Position numbers and translations under genes: made by a program. From Angiostrongylus vasorum (lineage: Eukaryota; Nematoda; Chromadorea; Rhabditida; Metastrongylidae), in assembly GCA_018806985.1 (NCBI GenBank), contig JADANN010000065.1, positions 124,001 through 188,000 of the forward strand: a stretch of 64,000 nucleotides of DNA, in the 5' to 3' direction. The stretch's first letter is position 1, and each line of letters starts with the position of its first letter. Below the pieces are notes generated by a model, which was not told where the DNA came from, did no database searches, and saw only the letters and a program-made list of their open reading frames with translations. Positions 22,377 to 33,035 of the stretch are shown here, piece after piece.

Positions 22377-24600
22377 GGTTAGTCACTAGGCTACGTGGAG
22401 CGACAACAGGTGGCGGATAAGGAATTAATTGCGGTCCCAAGGTGACGTTTGCTTTCTTGAGACGCAGGAGCATGCGGAGGATGGAAACCCTGTTTCTACT
22501 GCGCCAATTTGGCATACACTTTTTGTATCTACTAAGGCATATTCATGCATGCGCACGTGGGTGTGTTCTGGTTTATGCGGGTTGTATTCTACGAGTGAAT
22601 TTGGCCATGAGCCTAAAACGAAGTGACAGAGAATTAAATGAGTGCGGTCAGGAGTCGCCTCCAACAAATAAGCTCCTTGTCTACTCTCAGTGAGAATGAC
22701 AAACTACCAGTGAGTACACCCAATTCCCATCTTCAGAGCTCAGCAATTTATATGTGGGCGTCAAAAAGCTAAACACAGGAAAAGATAACGAGCTTCATTT
22801 CCCTGACTCAGAAAGAGCCTCCGATTAGGCAGTGTTGGGTAGGGCGAGTAAGGAGAGGGGGGTAAAATCTCAGGATTATTCTAAGCTGCCAAAATCGCAC
22901 AGGGCCAAAGCGACGATGTGTACATGCAGTGCAAGCACACTTGCATCTCAGTCTTCAGTAGAAGACTTGATAATGCAAGCAAGAAGGATAAGGTATGACT
23001 ATATCAGACTGTCCGAGACGAGAAGACGCTAGCCATTGAAGATCGTCGTCTATGACACCGATGAAGAACTATTCTTCGGAACATGCGGCAGTAGAGGAAT
23101 TGGCGGAGTGGGTGTTCTCGGCAACACGAATTTGGCAGTAACCATCGATCCACTCGTAAGACTAACTCATCGTATCGGACGTTTACGGTTGAAGAGATGA
23201 GGAACCGTGCCAGATTTGACAATCAACCTTGTCTGCGCATCGACATCAAGATGTGATAAAGACAGAAAGTCGAACGGTTCTCCGTGTACTTAGAGAACCT
23301 CTGCAGAGAAGACCATAAATTCTTGAAGGCCATCATTGGAGATTTTAACGCCAAGATTGGACCAAGAAGAACGTTTGAATTACGTCACATTGGGACCCGC
23401 GGATTAGAATGGAACGAACAGGGTGAACGGCTGCCCAAGTTTATCATAACCACCAAAGATAACCACCAAAGCCATTCATGGTAACTGGCAATTCCAGAAG
23501 CCTCAACGCTGGACGTAGGAGTCTCCCCAATGTAAAAATGCCACAACGAAACGGAATAAATCATGATGAATCGAAAATTTTGTCTAACCAATGTCGCTGT
23601 TGTCTCAAAATTCTACACGGATCGGAACACTGCCTTCTTCGCTCAAGATTCCATTTCGCGCGGAAAAAGCGAAAAAGCCGCTAAATTAAAAAACCGAAGT
23701 CCCAGAACCACCATAAACTAGGACTTATTCAATTCATTAGTCTGCTGTTGGGAAGACACCGCTGTCGATAACATCGACGAAGAATACGATTGACTCATTC
23801 AACATGTTCACATTAGGGCTATGAAGGTTGAAGCTTCGAAAGTCGCCAAGGGGTGCCTGTCTCCAGAAGCATCTCGAGCTCATATGCCAGCGAGCACGAG
23901 GTAGAGGGAGTCGTCAGTTTAGGTGCTAACTTGCAAAATAATGCCGACATGCTATAAAAAAAAGAAATTTAACCGGTAACATTAGCAGTTATTGTCGATG
24001 CTGCAGAGGCTGGGGATAACATTCGCAAAGATCATCGAAGCTTCGACAATTACAAAATCAAGATAATTGTATTCCGACGCCTAAACGGAACAGTCACAGC
24101 TTCCAGAAAGGCAATGGAGAACATCATTCACGATTACTACTTAGATCTCTTCGGTAGCCACGTCCACCTGCTTCCAAATGAAATAGAGGGGGATGGATTT
24201 GTCCTATCACCGGTTCTCGCTTTTGAAATCCGACATGCTATTTCGTCGATGAGAAGTCGAACAGCACCAAGTCCGGACAAGATAAGATCTGTACACCTGG
24301 AAAAACCTTCCGCCAATCTTCGTAAACACACTGTCTCGGCTCTTCACACGTTACCTGTCTAAATGTACAATCCCTGCTCAATGGAAGACTAGCAAGACCG
24401 TGCTATTGTTCAAGAACGGTGATGTCTACGACATCGGCAACGATCGCCCAATGTCCTTGGTGTCGGTCTCCTAAAAAACTTTTTCATTCGAGTCATGTTA
24501 AACAGGATTGATAGAACAATAGATGAAGAACAGCCATATGAGCAAGCAAGGTTTCGGGAAAGGATTCAGTGCTATGGACCAGTCAAGTCAGTCAGTGTTG
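22377..24600 (+). mobile_element. RTE-type LINE, family 1, copy lacking the 3' part
   Basis: Collinear with the element at 10575-13947 from its 5' leader (gctacgtgg..., 22385) through endonuclease (ASTLASQSSVEDLIMQARR, GDFNAKIGPRRTF) and the N-terminal half of the reverse transcriptase (YYLDLFGSHVHL, SRTAPSPDKI). The match stops near 24600, before the palm motifs. Many stops and frameshifts. Unusual for a LINE remnant in keeping the 5' end and losing the 3' end. Confidence 0.8.
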
Positions 24601-24969
24601 TGCTCAGAAAACCTTTTGTAACAGCTCATATCTGCTCAAAAACAATGAGTTATTTGATCAATGATGAGGTTAGAAGAAAGTCGGCAGTGAGATTTACAAC
24701 ATCTTTGAATATTTCGCAAAATGTGAAAAAATGAAGCAATTACCTAAAAATCCAATTCTAGTTTTGCACAAATCTTCTGTATCGTTTGCCATCTAAAGTT
24801 ATGACGTCTCATTGGACGTGGGAAGTACACTTTAATTTGTGGTTTTTGGCCCGAAATAATTTGGCGGTAATATTAGGTGGTTCAGAAAACAAATGAGCGT
24901 TTTAAAATATTTATTGTTTTAATGTATTTTTACCAATTAAATATTTTTTGTGCTCTGCAATAAAGGGTT
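24601..24969. other. AT-rich spacer, short dispersed repeat
   Basis: 24650-24700 ('gttatttgatcaatgatgaggtta.aagaaagtcggc') resembles 20060-20085 and 51530-51580, a short dispersed repeat of unknown class. The remainder is AT-rich without features. Confidence 0.4.
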
Positions 24970-25252
24970 AAAAAAAAGGATGAAGCTCTCGGCGTTGATC
25001 AATCCATGAGAGACGCGTCACGCACCCGACTTCACTAATGATCATTGGAGGCGATTGAATGCATATGTGGCCTTTTGCAATGACTCGCGGTGGCCTACCG
25101 ACGTATCGAGCCAGTGCTGCTATCCTCCCAGACAAGTCTGGCACCAATTCGGCGACCCCGAGGGGATGGAAGGCATGGTGAGCCATGGGCGTGGGGGATC
25201 GATTCCACGCGTGTGTCGCAGTGGCGCCTCCAAGCACTGCGCCACACGTGCC
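24970..25252 (-). repeat. SINE A copy
   Basis: Full length, head at 25252, tail with A run at 24970 (aaaaaaaggatgaagctctcggc). Confidence 0.8.
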
Positions 25253-25399
25253 CACTTACTCTGAAATATTATATATTACTAAAAACCTGATTTTATGCTT
25301 TTTTTGAAGCGTGTTCTTGTACCTTTTTGGGGTTAATTTATTCTTACCAATTTACAGCTTTGCAATATTTCATGTCAAAAACGAATTTTCGTCAAATTC

Positions 25400-25590
25400 A
25401 CAATGGTGATGAGATGTTTGCAAAACTCCGAGCGTAGGTGTCTGCGGTGGTAAACGAACGCCCTATTACGCTTTCCGGAGGCTAAAACGTTCACCACCAC
25501 ACCATGCGGGTCTTTTGTTTCACCTGTCTCTCAGCTCCCTCGATCAGTGCCATCAGCAATCATCCGTCAACGGGATTATTCTGAGGAGCA
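25400..25590 (-). repeat. SINE B copy cut by the palindrome edge
   Basis: Contains the inverted SINE B tail, head and 'gcaatcatccgtcaacggg' block. The outer limit of the palindrome (25588) falls inside the 5' extension of this element. Confidence 0.7.
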
Positions 25591-25993
25591 CAAATCGACA
25601 TTGAGCCCAATTAAGTTGAGGATGTATTCGAAATCACAATGAAAAACTTTCTATTTTCTGCTTCTGAACAAACTAATATAAAGCTTATCCAAAATCCCAC
25701 AAAGTTTTTTGGCTTTATTTTCATTGTAGATACAGTAAGATTGCAAAGGCAAAAACAAGTAGTAACAACACGAGATAATCGGCTTCGTTTGAGTGAAGGG
25801 CATGTGAGATATCCTAAGAACGAAATCTTCTGTTCTAAGAATGTAACAAATTAGAATAGATCTTTTTATTCATATGCAGTCGGTGCTTGAGATACAAAGT
25901 ATTGAAAAGGAACTGCAAGTATGACGAGCACCTGACGAGCACCTAAACGTAGAATCCAACTTATTTAAACAATGTATACGCCTCATGACCGTG

Positions 25994-26950
25994 TTAAAAT
26001 AGTACATCGTGAAGAATCAAACAATCTGTGTCCTGAATTTGCCTCCTTTCACGTAGTTTGTTCTTATACGATTTTAACACTCCATGTTCAATACGAGCTA
26101 TCGCATGTGGTTTTACAACTACTAACCACTGACTAGTTAATCGAAGAAATCCTCCAGTATTTGAACATTGAACGGTTGGTCCAAGCATTGTTTCAAGGCA
26201 CTGTGCGATGCACGCTGGCAACGTTTGAATTACGGTAACGCATTTGCGTACCGTATAGCAAAAATATGTAGAAGTTCCAGCAATTGATGGTACACAGCAT
26301 TAACGTACGACTTTTAGCATAAAAATTACTCGAATTCATACTTGAGCACTGGATTGATCGGTGTGCAAATTGTGTGGATCGCAGAAGTTCCTCGTTCGTT
26401 TTTGCATTCGTTTTGTTCTCGTACAAACCTCATCTAAAAATTACAAAATGTTGTTTATGGATTTCGTTGTAGCTTGTGAAGTCTTTCCTCATCGACATGC
26501 GGACTGCTGGCCACACGTCATTTTCGCAGGATTACAGAAGTAACCATCCTAAATTGTTTTCAACCTCTCTCCACTACCGGTCAAAGCGTTTACGGATCAC
26601 AGGGAAGTTTACTTCCTTGCGATTCAGATTCTTCCAAGATGGCTGCGATTTCTGTGAGAGTAGCAAAATCAGCAACCAATCGACAGACCACTCAGGGATG
26701 CTGTAACGAACTAAAACAAGCAAAATCATTAAAGGAGATGAAACTAACTAAAGAATTCTTGGTATGCTGGAAATCACTTGAGCAGAACGGCCAACTCGCG
26801 CTGAAAAATCGTTCGTAAATACACTTTCCGATTAAAACTGGAATTGGGTCAAAAGCGTTTGTATAATACAGTTCTGCAAAACTTTCTGGGGTTAAACGAA
26901 GGATCATCGAGGTCAATAAAAAAACGTTACTGTAGTGCCAAAAAAAGTCC
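25994..26950 (-). pseudogene. Unrecognised exon-like sequences (left arm)
   Basis: Two minus-strand stretches look coding: 25994-26340 (a frame with HQLLELLHIF, LPACIAQCLETMLG and QWLVVVKPHAIARIEHG) and 26700-26925 (MILRLTPESFAELYYTNAFD). Both recur in the right arm with frame-changing single-base differences (for example around 26817), so at least one arm is broken. I do not recognise the protein. Confidence 0.4.
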
Positions 26951-26989
26951 TAAAATCCCACAGTGTAACACAGTAGTACAGTAGGGATA

Positions 26990-27245
26990 GTATATAATAG
27001 TAGAGAGGAATGAAAGAGATACTAGACGTGATCTCACTCCGTATCTTCGCAGCGATTTCTGATGTGGATTGATGCAATCACTAACCATATACGACTCTAA
27101 TCAGCTGTTCTTCCTCCTTGGAAGGCACGTAAAAAAAACCGCGTGTTTTTTCGAGAAGCTGTTGATCACTCGATTGTCATAGAGATTCTCATCTTTCTGC
27201 CTGTCTTAGTGAGGCTTTTTGGAGTAATAAGTTGAAAAAGAAAAC
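26990..27245 (+). repeat. Penelope-like 3' UTR fragment (left arm)
   Basis: Matches the 3' untranslated part of the Penelope-like copy at 6500-6748: 'cagctgttcttcctcc.tggaaggcacgtaaaaaa' and 'tttttcgagaagctgttgatca'. No coding part attached. Confidence 0.65.
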
Positions 27246-27268
27246 GACCTATTACTGCAGTGAGAAAT

Positions 27269-27541
27269 ATAAAGCTCTCTAAAACCCTCGGCGTTGATCA
27301 AACCCTGAAGGAACCGCCATCATTAAGCATGATTGGAAGCCATTGAATGCAAATCTTGCCTTTAAAATGACTCACAGTGGCCTATCGATGCATTGAGCCA
27401 GTGCTGCTATCCTCCCAGAGAAAACTGGTGCCAATTTGCCGACCCCAGAGGGATGGAAGACTTAGTGAGCCATGGGTGCGGCGATCGATAACATGTGTGT
27501 ATCGCAGGGGCGCCTCCGACCACCGCGCCACACGCGCCCTA
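27269..27541 (-). repeat. SINE A copy (left arm)
   Basis: Somewhat shortened copy, head at 27541; mirrored at 41032-41304. Confidence 0.75.
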
Positions 27542-28169
27542 GTGCAAAATATATGTTGGTTTAATTATAATAGCCCTCTAATACGGTGTGCACGATAGAT
27601 TCATGCGAAATTCCATTAAATAATCGATTTTGTAGTAGTCCCAAGTATGTAGCGCGCATCCGTGTTAGCATCCGACTGCGAACGAACTCAAACACTGAAA
27701 AATTTCAGACGAGTGTTAATTTAATGCTTTCGAAAGCCTCTAATCTTATAGAACATGACCTGAGGAACAGCTTCGGACGAGAAATGCCATATATGCTTTT
27801 TTCGCAACGTAAACTTTCCAGTCGTGTCCTCTGGCAACTACTTCCACTGTAACATCTTCCTCTAGTGCTTCATCAGCAATTAATTTCTGCTACAATTTAA
27901 CGTCAAAATGGTTTTGATTGAGTGTTTTGTAGTTGTCTTGTTGTGGAATCACCTAGTGATGCGAATTCTTTCCATAAAACTTGAATTTTATGAAGTCGCA
28001 ACTCTGCAGCGTGTGTTTAAACACATAAACTATTCTTAGAGAACGATGTAGCAGTGGAAACTTTGCATTCTGTTAGAGAAATATGTTTTCTACTTACGAT
28101 AAAACTTTCATTATGTCTTATGCATTGAACTCGTCATTAGACAGCTTTTTCCATGCGCCACACAACACA

Positions 28170-28290
28170 TTGTCAGGCAATTTAAATCCACGGCAGCGTC
28201 GACGCTGGTGGGGGGGGCGCGGAGGAGGAACCCCGCCTGGTAGATAACCCGCATCGACGCACGGCAGCCAGTTCGTTGTTCGGCGCGTCT
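28170..28290. other. GC-rich insertion in the outer H1 copies
   Basis: About 115 bp of strikingly GC-rich sequence with a G9 run, absent from the inner H1 copies at the same place (between 'aacacattgtca' and the start codon region); mirrored at 40275-40395. Its origin is not recognised. Confidence 0.6.
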
Positions 28291-28975
28291 GATCGTGATG
28301 TCTGCTGTTGCTGCCGGTCTCGCCCGCCAAGGTTGAGGAGGCTTCCAAGACAAAAGAAGCCAAGAAGGCTTCGTCTCATCCGGCGTACTGCAACATGATA
28401 CGCAAGGCTGTGCCCGAGTTGGAGAAGAGGTCTGGATCATCTAGGCTGCTATACTGAAGTTCATGCTGTCGCACTACAAGCTTGGAGACAATATCACTAA
28501 AGTGATCCTCCCACCCATCTTGGCATTTGATTTCGTTCTCACTCTTTGTAATGTAGTTAGTTGTAGATCAGCTAGCACCTCCGCGTTGCGCTTAAGAAGG
28601 CTGTCATGAAAGGTGAATTGAAGCAGGTCAAGGGAAGCGGAGCATCTGGAAGCTTCAGGCTTGGTGAGAAGAAGTGCGTTTGTCAGCGGCTAAGATGGTA
28701 AGTGGTGGACGTCCTGCACATTTTGTCCCGTATTTTTCGGATGGTATAGTAGTGGATACCTAGTTTTCAGCGTGTTGGCAAGAAACTGGCTGCCAAAAAG
28801 CACAAGTCTTCCAAAGCTACGACGAAGAAGCCTAAAGCGGAAAAGAAGCTAAAGAGCACGAAGAATGCAAAAACTCCAAAGGATAAGACTGTCAGCAAAG
28901 CTACAAAGCCAAATGCCAAAAAACTAAAGGTTTCGGGCTCTGAAATAAAGAAACTGAAGACGTAGTTTCGTCACT
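28290..28975 (+). pseudogene. Histone H1 pseudogene 1
   Basis: Linker-histone gene remnant. Segments in order: MSAVAAG, a globular-domain start (SSHPAY...IRKAVPELE), HYKLGDN, then GASGSFRLGEKK, an intron bounded by GTAAGT (28699) and TTTTCAG, and a Lys-rich tail (KKLAAKKHKSSKATTKKP). Breaks: an extra base after AAG (ggtctcgcc), a stop after the 'RLLY' position, and a frameshift at GCGTTTGTC. A retained intron shows DNA-level copying, not retroposition. Confidence 0.8.
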
Positions 28976-29819
28976 ATGTATCCCTAATCTTCCTGAGATC
29001 TCATGTACATAGTTGCATTTTTTCACGCGCGTCAATAAATACGTACCTCCTTGGAATTTGTAGTGTCGCTGAGTGGTCAAGTGTCGTCTGGGTGTGTTGC
29101 TGGGAGTGAATGGACTCTTAGTCGTGTGAACCCTAACTATTCCGAAGAGAGTTGTATTCAACTAAGAATCACACGTGTTGGCGAGGCTTTTTGTTACATA
29201 CGGCTACGCTTAAGCGGCAGCGTGCAGGGTTTGAGATGGCAAGTGGAATCAATGAAGTCGTGCATTGAAGTAGTAGATGTTCCATTCTGTCATGCTTGAG
29301 TGCGAGTAAATCCTCTCTTCCCTTTAGGTTCTCTTGTTCCTTCCTATTCGTGTCGGTTAGTTCGTATTTTAGTTGCTTCCCTTTTTTCCACCATCCATGC
29401 TCGACTTTTTTTAAACAGGTCAAGAGATGCGCTTTCATCGTTTTTTGTTAAATTTTTTCCCGTTTTGTGATATCCGCCACCAACGGATGTGGTCAGGTGC
29501 CACAGGTGCGTATGTGGTTTGTCCTACAATATGCTTTAATGGCTCTAAGAGGAGCTTGTTACGTTCTGATTAGTATTCTTGCAGAACGGCAAAGCATTGT
29601 CGACTGCTTGCTAATATAATTTATGAGTGACTCCAAGTCCAGTGTATTAAATGCCATTCATAATCCTGCCAATTATGACCACTGGTGCATCGATTCTACA
29701 AAAACTGTGCTAACGTTGTGTCCAACAAAGGAGTGGGAAAAGATTCCAGTTGCGTTAGACACCGTACTAAAAACGAAATGTAAACAAAGTCATAAATTTT
29801 GATTTTGAACGTAGGTATG

Positions 29820-30093
29820 GTATTTGCCCAATTCTCGCAGAAAATACGTTCATAAGGCCCCCCGTAACACGTCACCGCACATGGGGACGACCAAACCTCA
29901 GAGCGCTCGCTCTCTATTTGAATTGAGCTCAAGATGTTCACCGCCACAACCAATTTCTGAAGCAGCCGTGCGCAGGATCGCACGCAACTTAAATGAAATT
30001 CGAAATCGACTCCACTATCGGGCTAAAAGGAAACATCAAATAGGAATGCAAAGGAAGAAATGGCAGCACTACCACTATCGCTTTTTTCCTTGA
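29820..30093 (+). CDS. Unrecognised exon-like ORF (left arm)
   Basis: After a TTCTCGCAG acceptor-like site an open frame of about 90 codons (KYVHKAPRNTSPH; ISEAAVRRIARNLNEIRNRL; basic end) runs to a stop. The right arm keeps the same frame for longer (38750-38402), the end differing by one base. Lies in the unique centre of the arm's inner inverted repeat. Function unknown; a chance frame is possible. Confidence 0.3.
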
Positions 30094-30339
30094 GCCTTCT
30101 TCAGACAGCAAATCCCTAACATTGAGAATTATGCTTCAAACAGCCACCTCTTCGTGCACGAAAAGGTAACTGCAGGAGGATTAGCACGACTTCCAGATTG
30201 CCATCTTCAGTGGCTGTGAAATAGTAAGCAAAAAGGGATAAATTTAGGAAAGTGAAGCCCCTAAACGAATGATCTGGCTAAAATAAAGTCCCCTTTGTCT
30301 CGTGTTCAGAAATGAAGTAAGTCTAGCTATAAAGCGATG

Positions 30340-30665
30340 CTTAAGAAGGGCAAGCCTAGGGGAACCGGGCACATAACTGAAGTACCACTGGATGCTCATC
30401 GTCATTAGTTACATCGTAACTGTGTGTATGGCCGTCTATGTAAAACAGAGAGTTGGGTAATTTGCCCTTACGGCAGGGACAGTGATTGCATGAGATCAGG
30501 CACGACATACCTGGTCTCTTGTAATTGTTGCGGAGATGAATAGATGGGGGGAACGGGTTGTCCTTTATGCATCCGTGTAAAAGAACACCCAAATGGCAAA
30601 AGAAAAGCAAAACAAATTAACCCACTAGGCACGCATAGGATAAAAAAGTATAGCGGAGACGATTT
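30340..30665 (+). mobile_element. Penelope-like GIY-YIG fragment (left arm)
   Basis: Translation matches the copy at 6749-7189: ICPYGRDSDCMRSGTTYLVSC, then a stop replacing the YIG motif, then CIRVKEHPNGKRKAKQ and LGTHRIKKYSGDDF. Catalytic motif destroyed. Mirrored at 37905-38235. Confidence 0.75.
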
Positions 30666-30714
30666 TGCACTAAAAGTTACTATCATCGCTTTTTTCCTGA
30701 CTAGGAGGACGACA

Positions 30715-32475
30715 AGTCTTTGCCGTACCGCAAGAATCTTAATGAGGACGCAGAAGGCTTCTTGTCGAGCCATTAAAACATGTACTCATTTGAGGACAAA
30801 CCACGTAGGCACCAGCGGCACCTGACCACATCCGCTGACGGCGGCTACTACAGATTGGGACAAATTTATGAAAAACGGTTAAGCGCATCTCTTGACCTGT
30901 TTACAAAAAAATCCCCCCATAGACGGTGGAAAGAGGAGGAGAAAAAAGAGAAGCAAGTACCAAACGAGCTAACCGATACGAATGAAAAGGAACGAGAGAC
31001 CCTTAAGACAATGTAGGATCTACTCGCATCCAAACATAACAGGATGGATCATCTACGGATTCAATGCACGAGTTCATTGATTCCACTTACCATCTCAAAC
31101 CCTGTACGCTGACGCTTGAACGTAGCCGTGTGTAAGAAAAAGCCTCGCCAACAGGTGTGATCCGTAGTTCAGTACAACTTTGTTCTGAATAGTTAGAGTC
31201 CACACGATCAAGAGTTTATTCAGTACCAGCAACATACTCAGAAGACATTTGACAACTCAACAACACTACGGAAAATTCCAAGGAGGTATACATTTATTCA
31301 ACCACGTAAAAAGATACAATTGTGTACGAGAGATCTCTGGAAGATAGCGGATACATGATGACGAGTCTATACCTTAAGTTTCTTCGCCTTAGAGCCTCAA
31401 ACCTTTGATTTCTTAGCTTTCGGCTTTACAGCTTTGCTGACGGGCTTCTTGGCAGCCTTCGCCTTTTTTCGTGCTCTTGGTCTTCTTTTCCGATTTGGGT
31501 TTCTTCGTCGTAGCTTTGGAAGACTTGTGCTTTTTGGCAGCCAGTTTCTTGCCAACACACTGAAAACCAGGTATCCACTACTATACCATCCGAAAAAATA
31601 CGGAACAAAAATGTGCAGGACGTCCACCACTTACCATCTTAGCCGCTGACAAGCACTTCTTCTCACCAAGCCTGAAGCTTCCAGATGCTCCGCTTTCCTT
31701 AACCTGCTTCAAATCACCTTTCACGACAGCCTTCTTAAGCGCTACGCGGAGATGCTAGCTGATCTAAAACTAACTACATTACAAAGAGTCAGAACGAAAT
31801 AAAATGCCAAGATGGATAGGAGGATCACCTCAGTGATATTGTCTCCAAGCTTGTAGTGCGTCAGCATTAACTACAGGATAGCAGCCTTCGATGATCCAGA
31901 CTTCTCCCTCCAACTCGGACACAGCCTTGCGGATCATGATCGAGTACGCCGGATGAGACGGAGCCTTCTTGGCCTCTTTTTGGCTTGAAAGCCTCTTCAA
32001 CTTTGGCGGGAGAACCGGCAGCAACACCAGACATCACGATCAGGCGAGCGTCTGACACTGTGTTGTGTGGCGCTTGGAAAAAAGCTGTCTAATGACGAGT
32101 TCAATGCATAAGATGTAATGAAAGTTTGATCGTGAGCAGAAAACATAGTTCCCTAACAGATTGCAAAGTTTTCACTGATACACCGCTCTCTAAGAATAGT
32201 TTATGTGTTTAAACACACGCTGCAGAGTTACGGCTTCATAAAAATTCAAGTTTTATGGAAAAAATTCGCATCACCAGGTGATTTCACAAGAAAAACAACC
32301 ACAAAACACTCAATCAAAACAATTTTTACATTAAATTATAGTAGAAATTAATTGCTGATGAAGCACTAGAGAAAGATGTTACAGTGGAAGTAGTTGCCAG
32401 AGTACACGACCAGAAAGTTTGACGTTGTGAGAAAGCGTAAACAGCATTTCTTGTCCGAAGCTGTTTCTCAGGTTA
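30715..32475 (-). repeat. Inner inverted repeat of the left arm, inner half
   Basis: Reverse-complement partner of 27745-29600. Carries a Penelope-like tail on the plus strand (30880-31160) and H1 pseudogene 2 on the minus strand. Confidence 0.8.
31375..32060 (-). pseudogene. Histone H1 pseudogene 2
   Basis: Minus-strand H1 remnant: MSGVAAGSPAKVEEAFKP, then a one-base insertion in the AAAAAG run shifts the frame; HYKLGDN; GASGSFRLGEKKCLSAAKM, intron (GTAAGT ... TTTCAG), KKLAAKKHKSSKATTKK tail. It differs from pseudogene 3 in the right arm mainly by that insertion. Confidence 0.8.
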
Positions 32476-32735
32476 TGTTGCTCCAGGTCGTCATCAGAAC
32501 AGGCAGTCGCAGCCCTTGTTGATCAGAGGGAGATTTGCCACCATGCGACTAATTCGATGCCAGGACGGTGGTGGATCCCGGTATTGGTTAACTCTTAGCT
32601 AGGCTACCTGATGAAAACGCCGGACTCCTTCTCAGCTTGGGAGACACTGCCGGGGAGACGAATCCCCCGCTGCACATCGCAGTCCGACACCCAAGAATAC
32701 CTGCCAGCCACGATGAGGCGGAAAACCGTTGGGGG
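32475..32735 (+). mobile_element. 5' fragment of RTE family 2 (left arm)
   Basis: Reverse complement of 35833-36097, the 5' leader of the RTE in the palindrome loop. The left arm ends inside it, at AAAACCGTTGGG. Confidence 0.85.
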
Positions 32736-33035
32736 GAGTTGCCACAAGTTCGGGTAGAAGAAAAACCATGACATCACGAATTGTCATCTGTGAATTGCTC
32801 ACTTCGAAATCATCACTGCTAGCTGCAAAATTTCATCAAATGATTTATTTTGTAGTTGCCCCAATGTTCGGAGTTTTTCAGCACCAGTGTTCAAGAATAC
32901 CGACACTCGCTTTCTAACAGTCAGGAATTCATTCCGATTTCAAAGCTCACTGTTGCAGCGTGTTTCACCGCTTTCTCGAAAACAGATTTGTTTACGAATT
33001 CAAATTAAGATGATTTCTGTGTAAATAGTCTAGAA
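32736..33035 (+). other. Palindrome loop, non-LINE part
   Basis: Weak similarity in the same orientation to 27590-27735 (atttattttgtagttgcccc... versus atcgattttgtagtagtccc...), the sequence upstream of the outer H1 copy. This suggests it is the displaced upstream flank of the right inner H1 copy, split off by the RTE insertion. Confidence 0.4.

Larger units (their letters stand above)
27745..29600 (+). repeat. Inner inverted repeat of the left arm, outer half
   Basis: Pairs with 30715-32475 (27770 with about 32455; 29170 with about 31155), with substantial divergence and a GC-rich insertion at about 28170-28290 present only in the outer half. It carries an H1 pseudogene (+) and, at 29170-29600, a Penelope-like C-terminal tail on the minus strand (LTDTN motif). 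Confidence 0.8.
25588..32735 (+). repeat. Left arm of the giant palindrome
   Basis: Reverse complement of 35833-42985. Anchors: gcacaaatcg 25588 pairs with 42985; 27586 pairs with 40987 (both sums 68573); 32718 pairs with 35850 (sum 68568). The arms therefore differ by only 5 bp net over about 7.15 kb, with scattered substitutions and single-base indels. Contents from outside in: exon-like remnants, Penelope 3' part, SINE A, H1 pseudogene (+), Penelope-like sequence, H1 pseudogene (-), 5' end of RTE-2. Confidence 0.92.

Noticed and set aside
25920..25945. Tandem 12-bp duplication (tgacgagcacc), mirrored in the right arm
   Set aside because: A single short duplication, unremarkable; the only array-like repeats in the window are simple-sequence microsatellites, and no CRISPR array is present.
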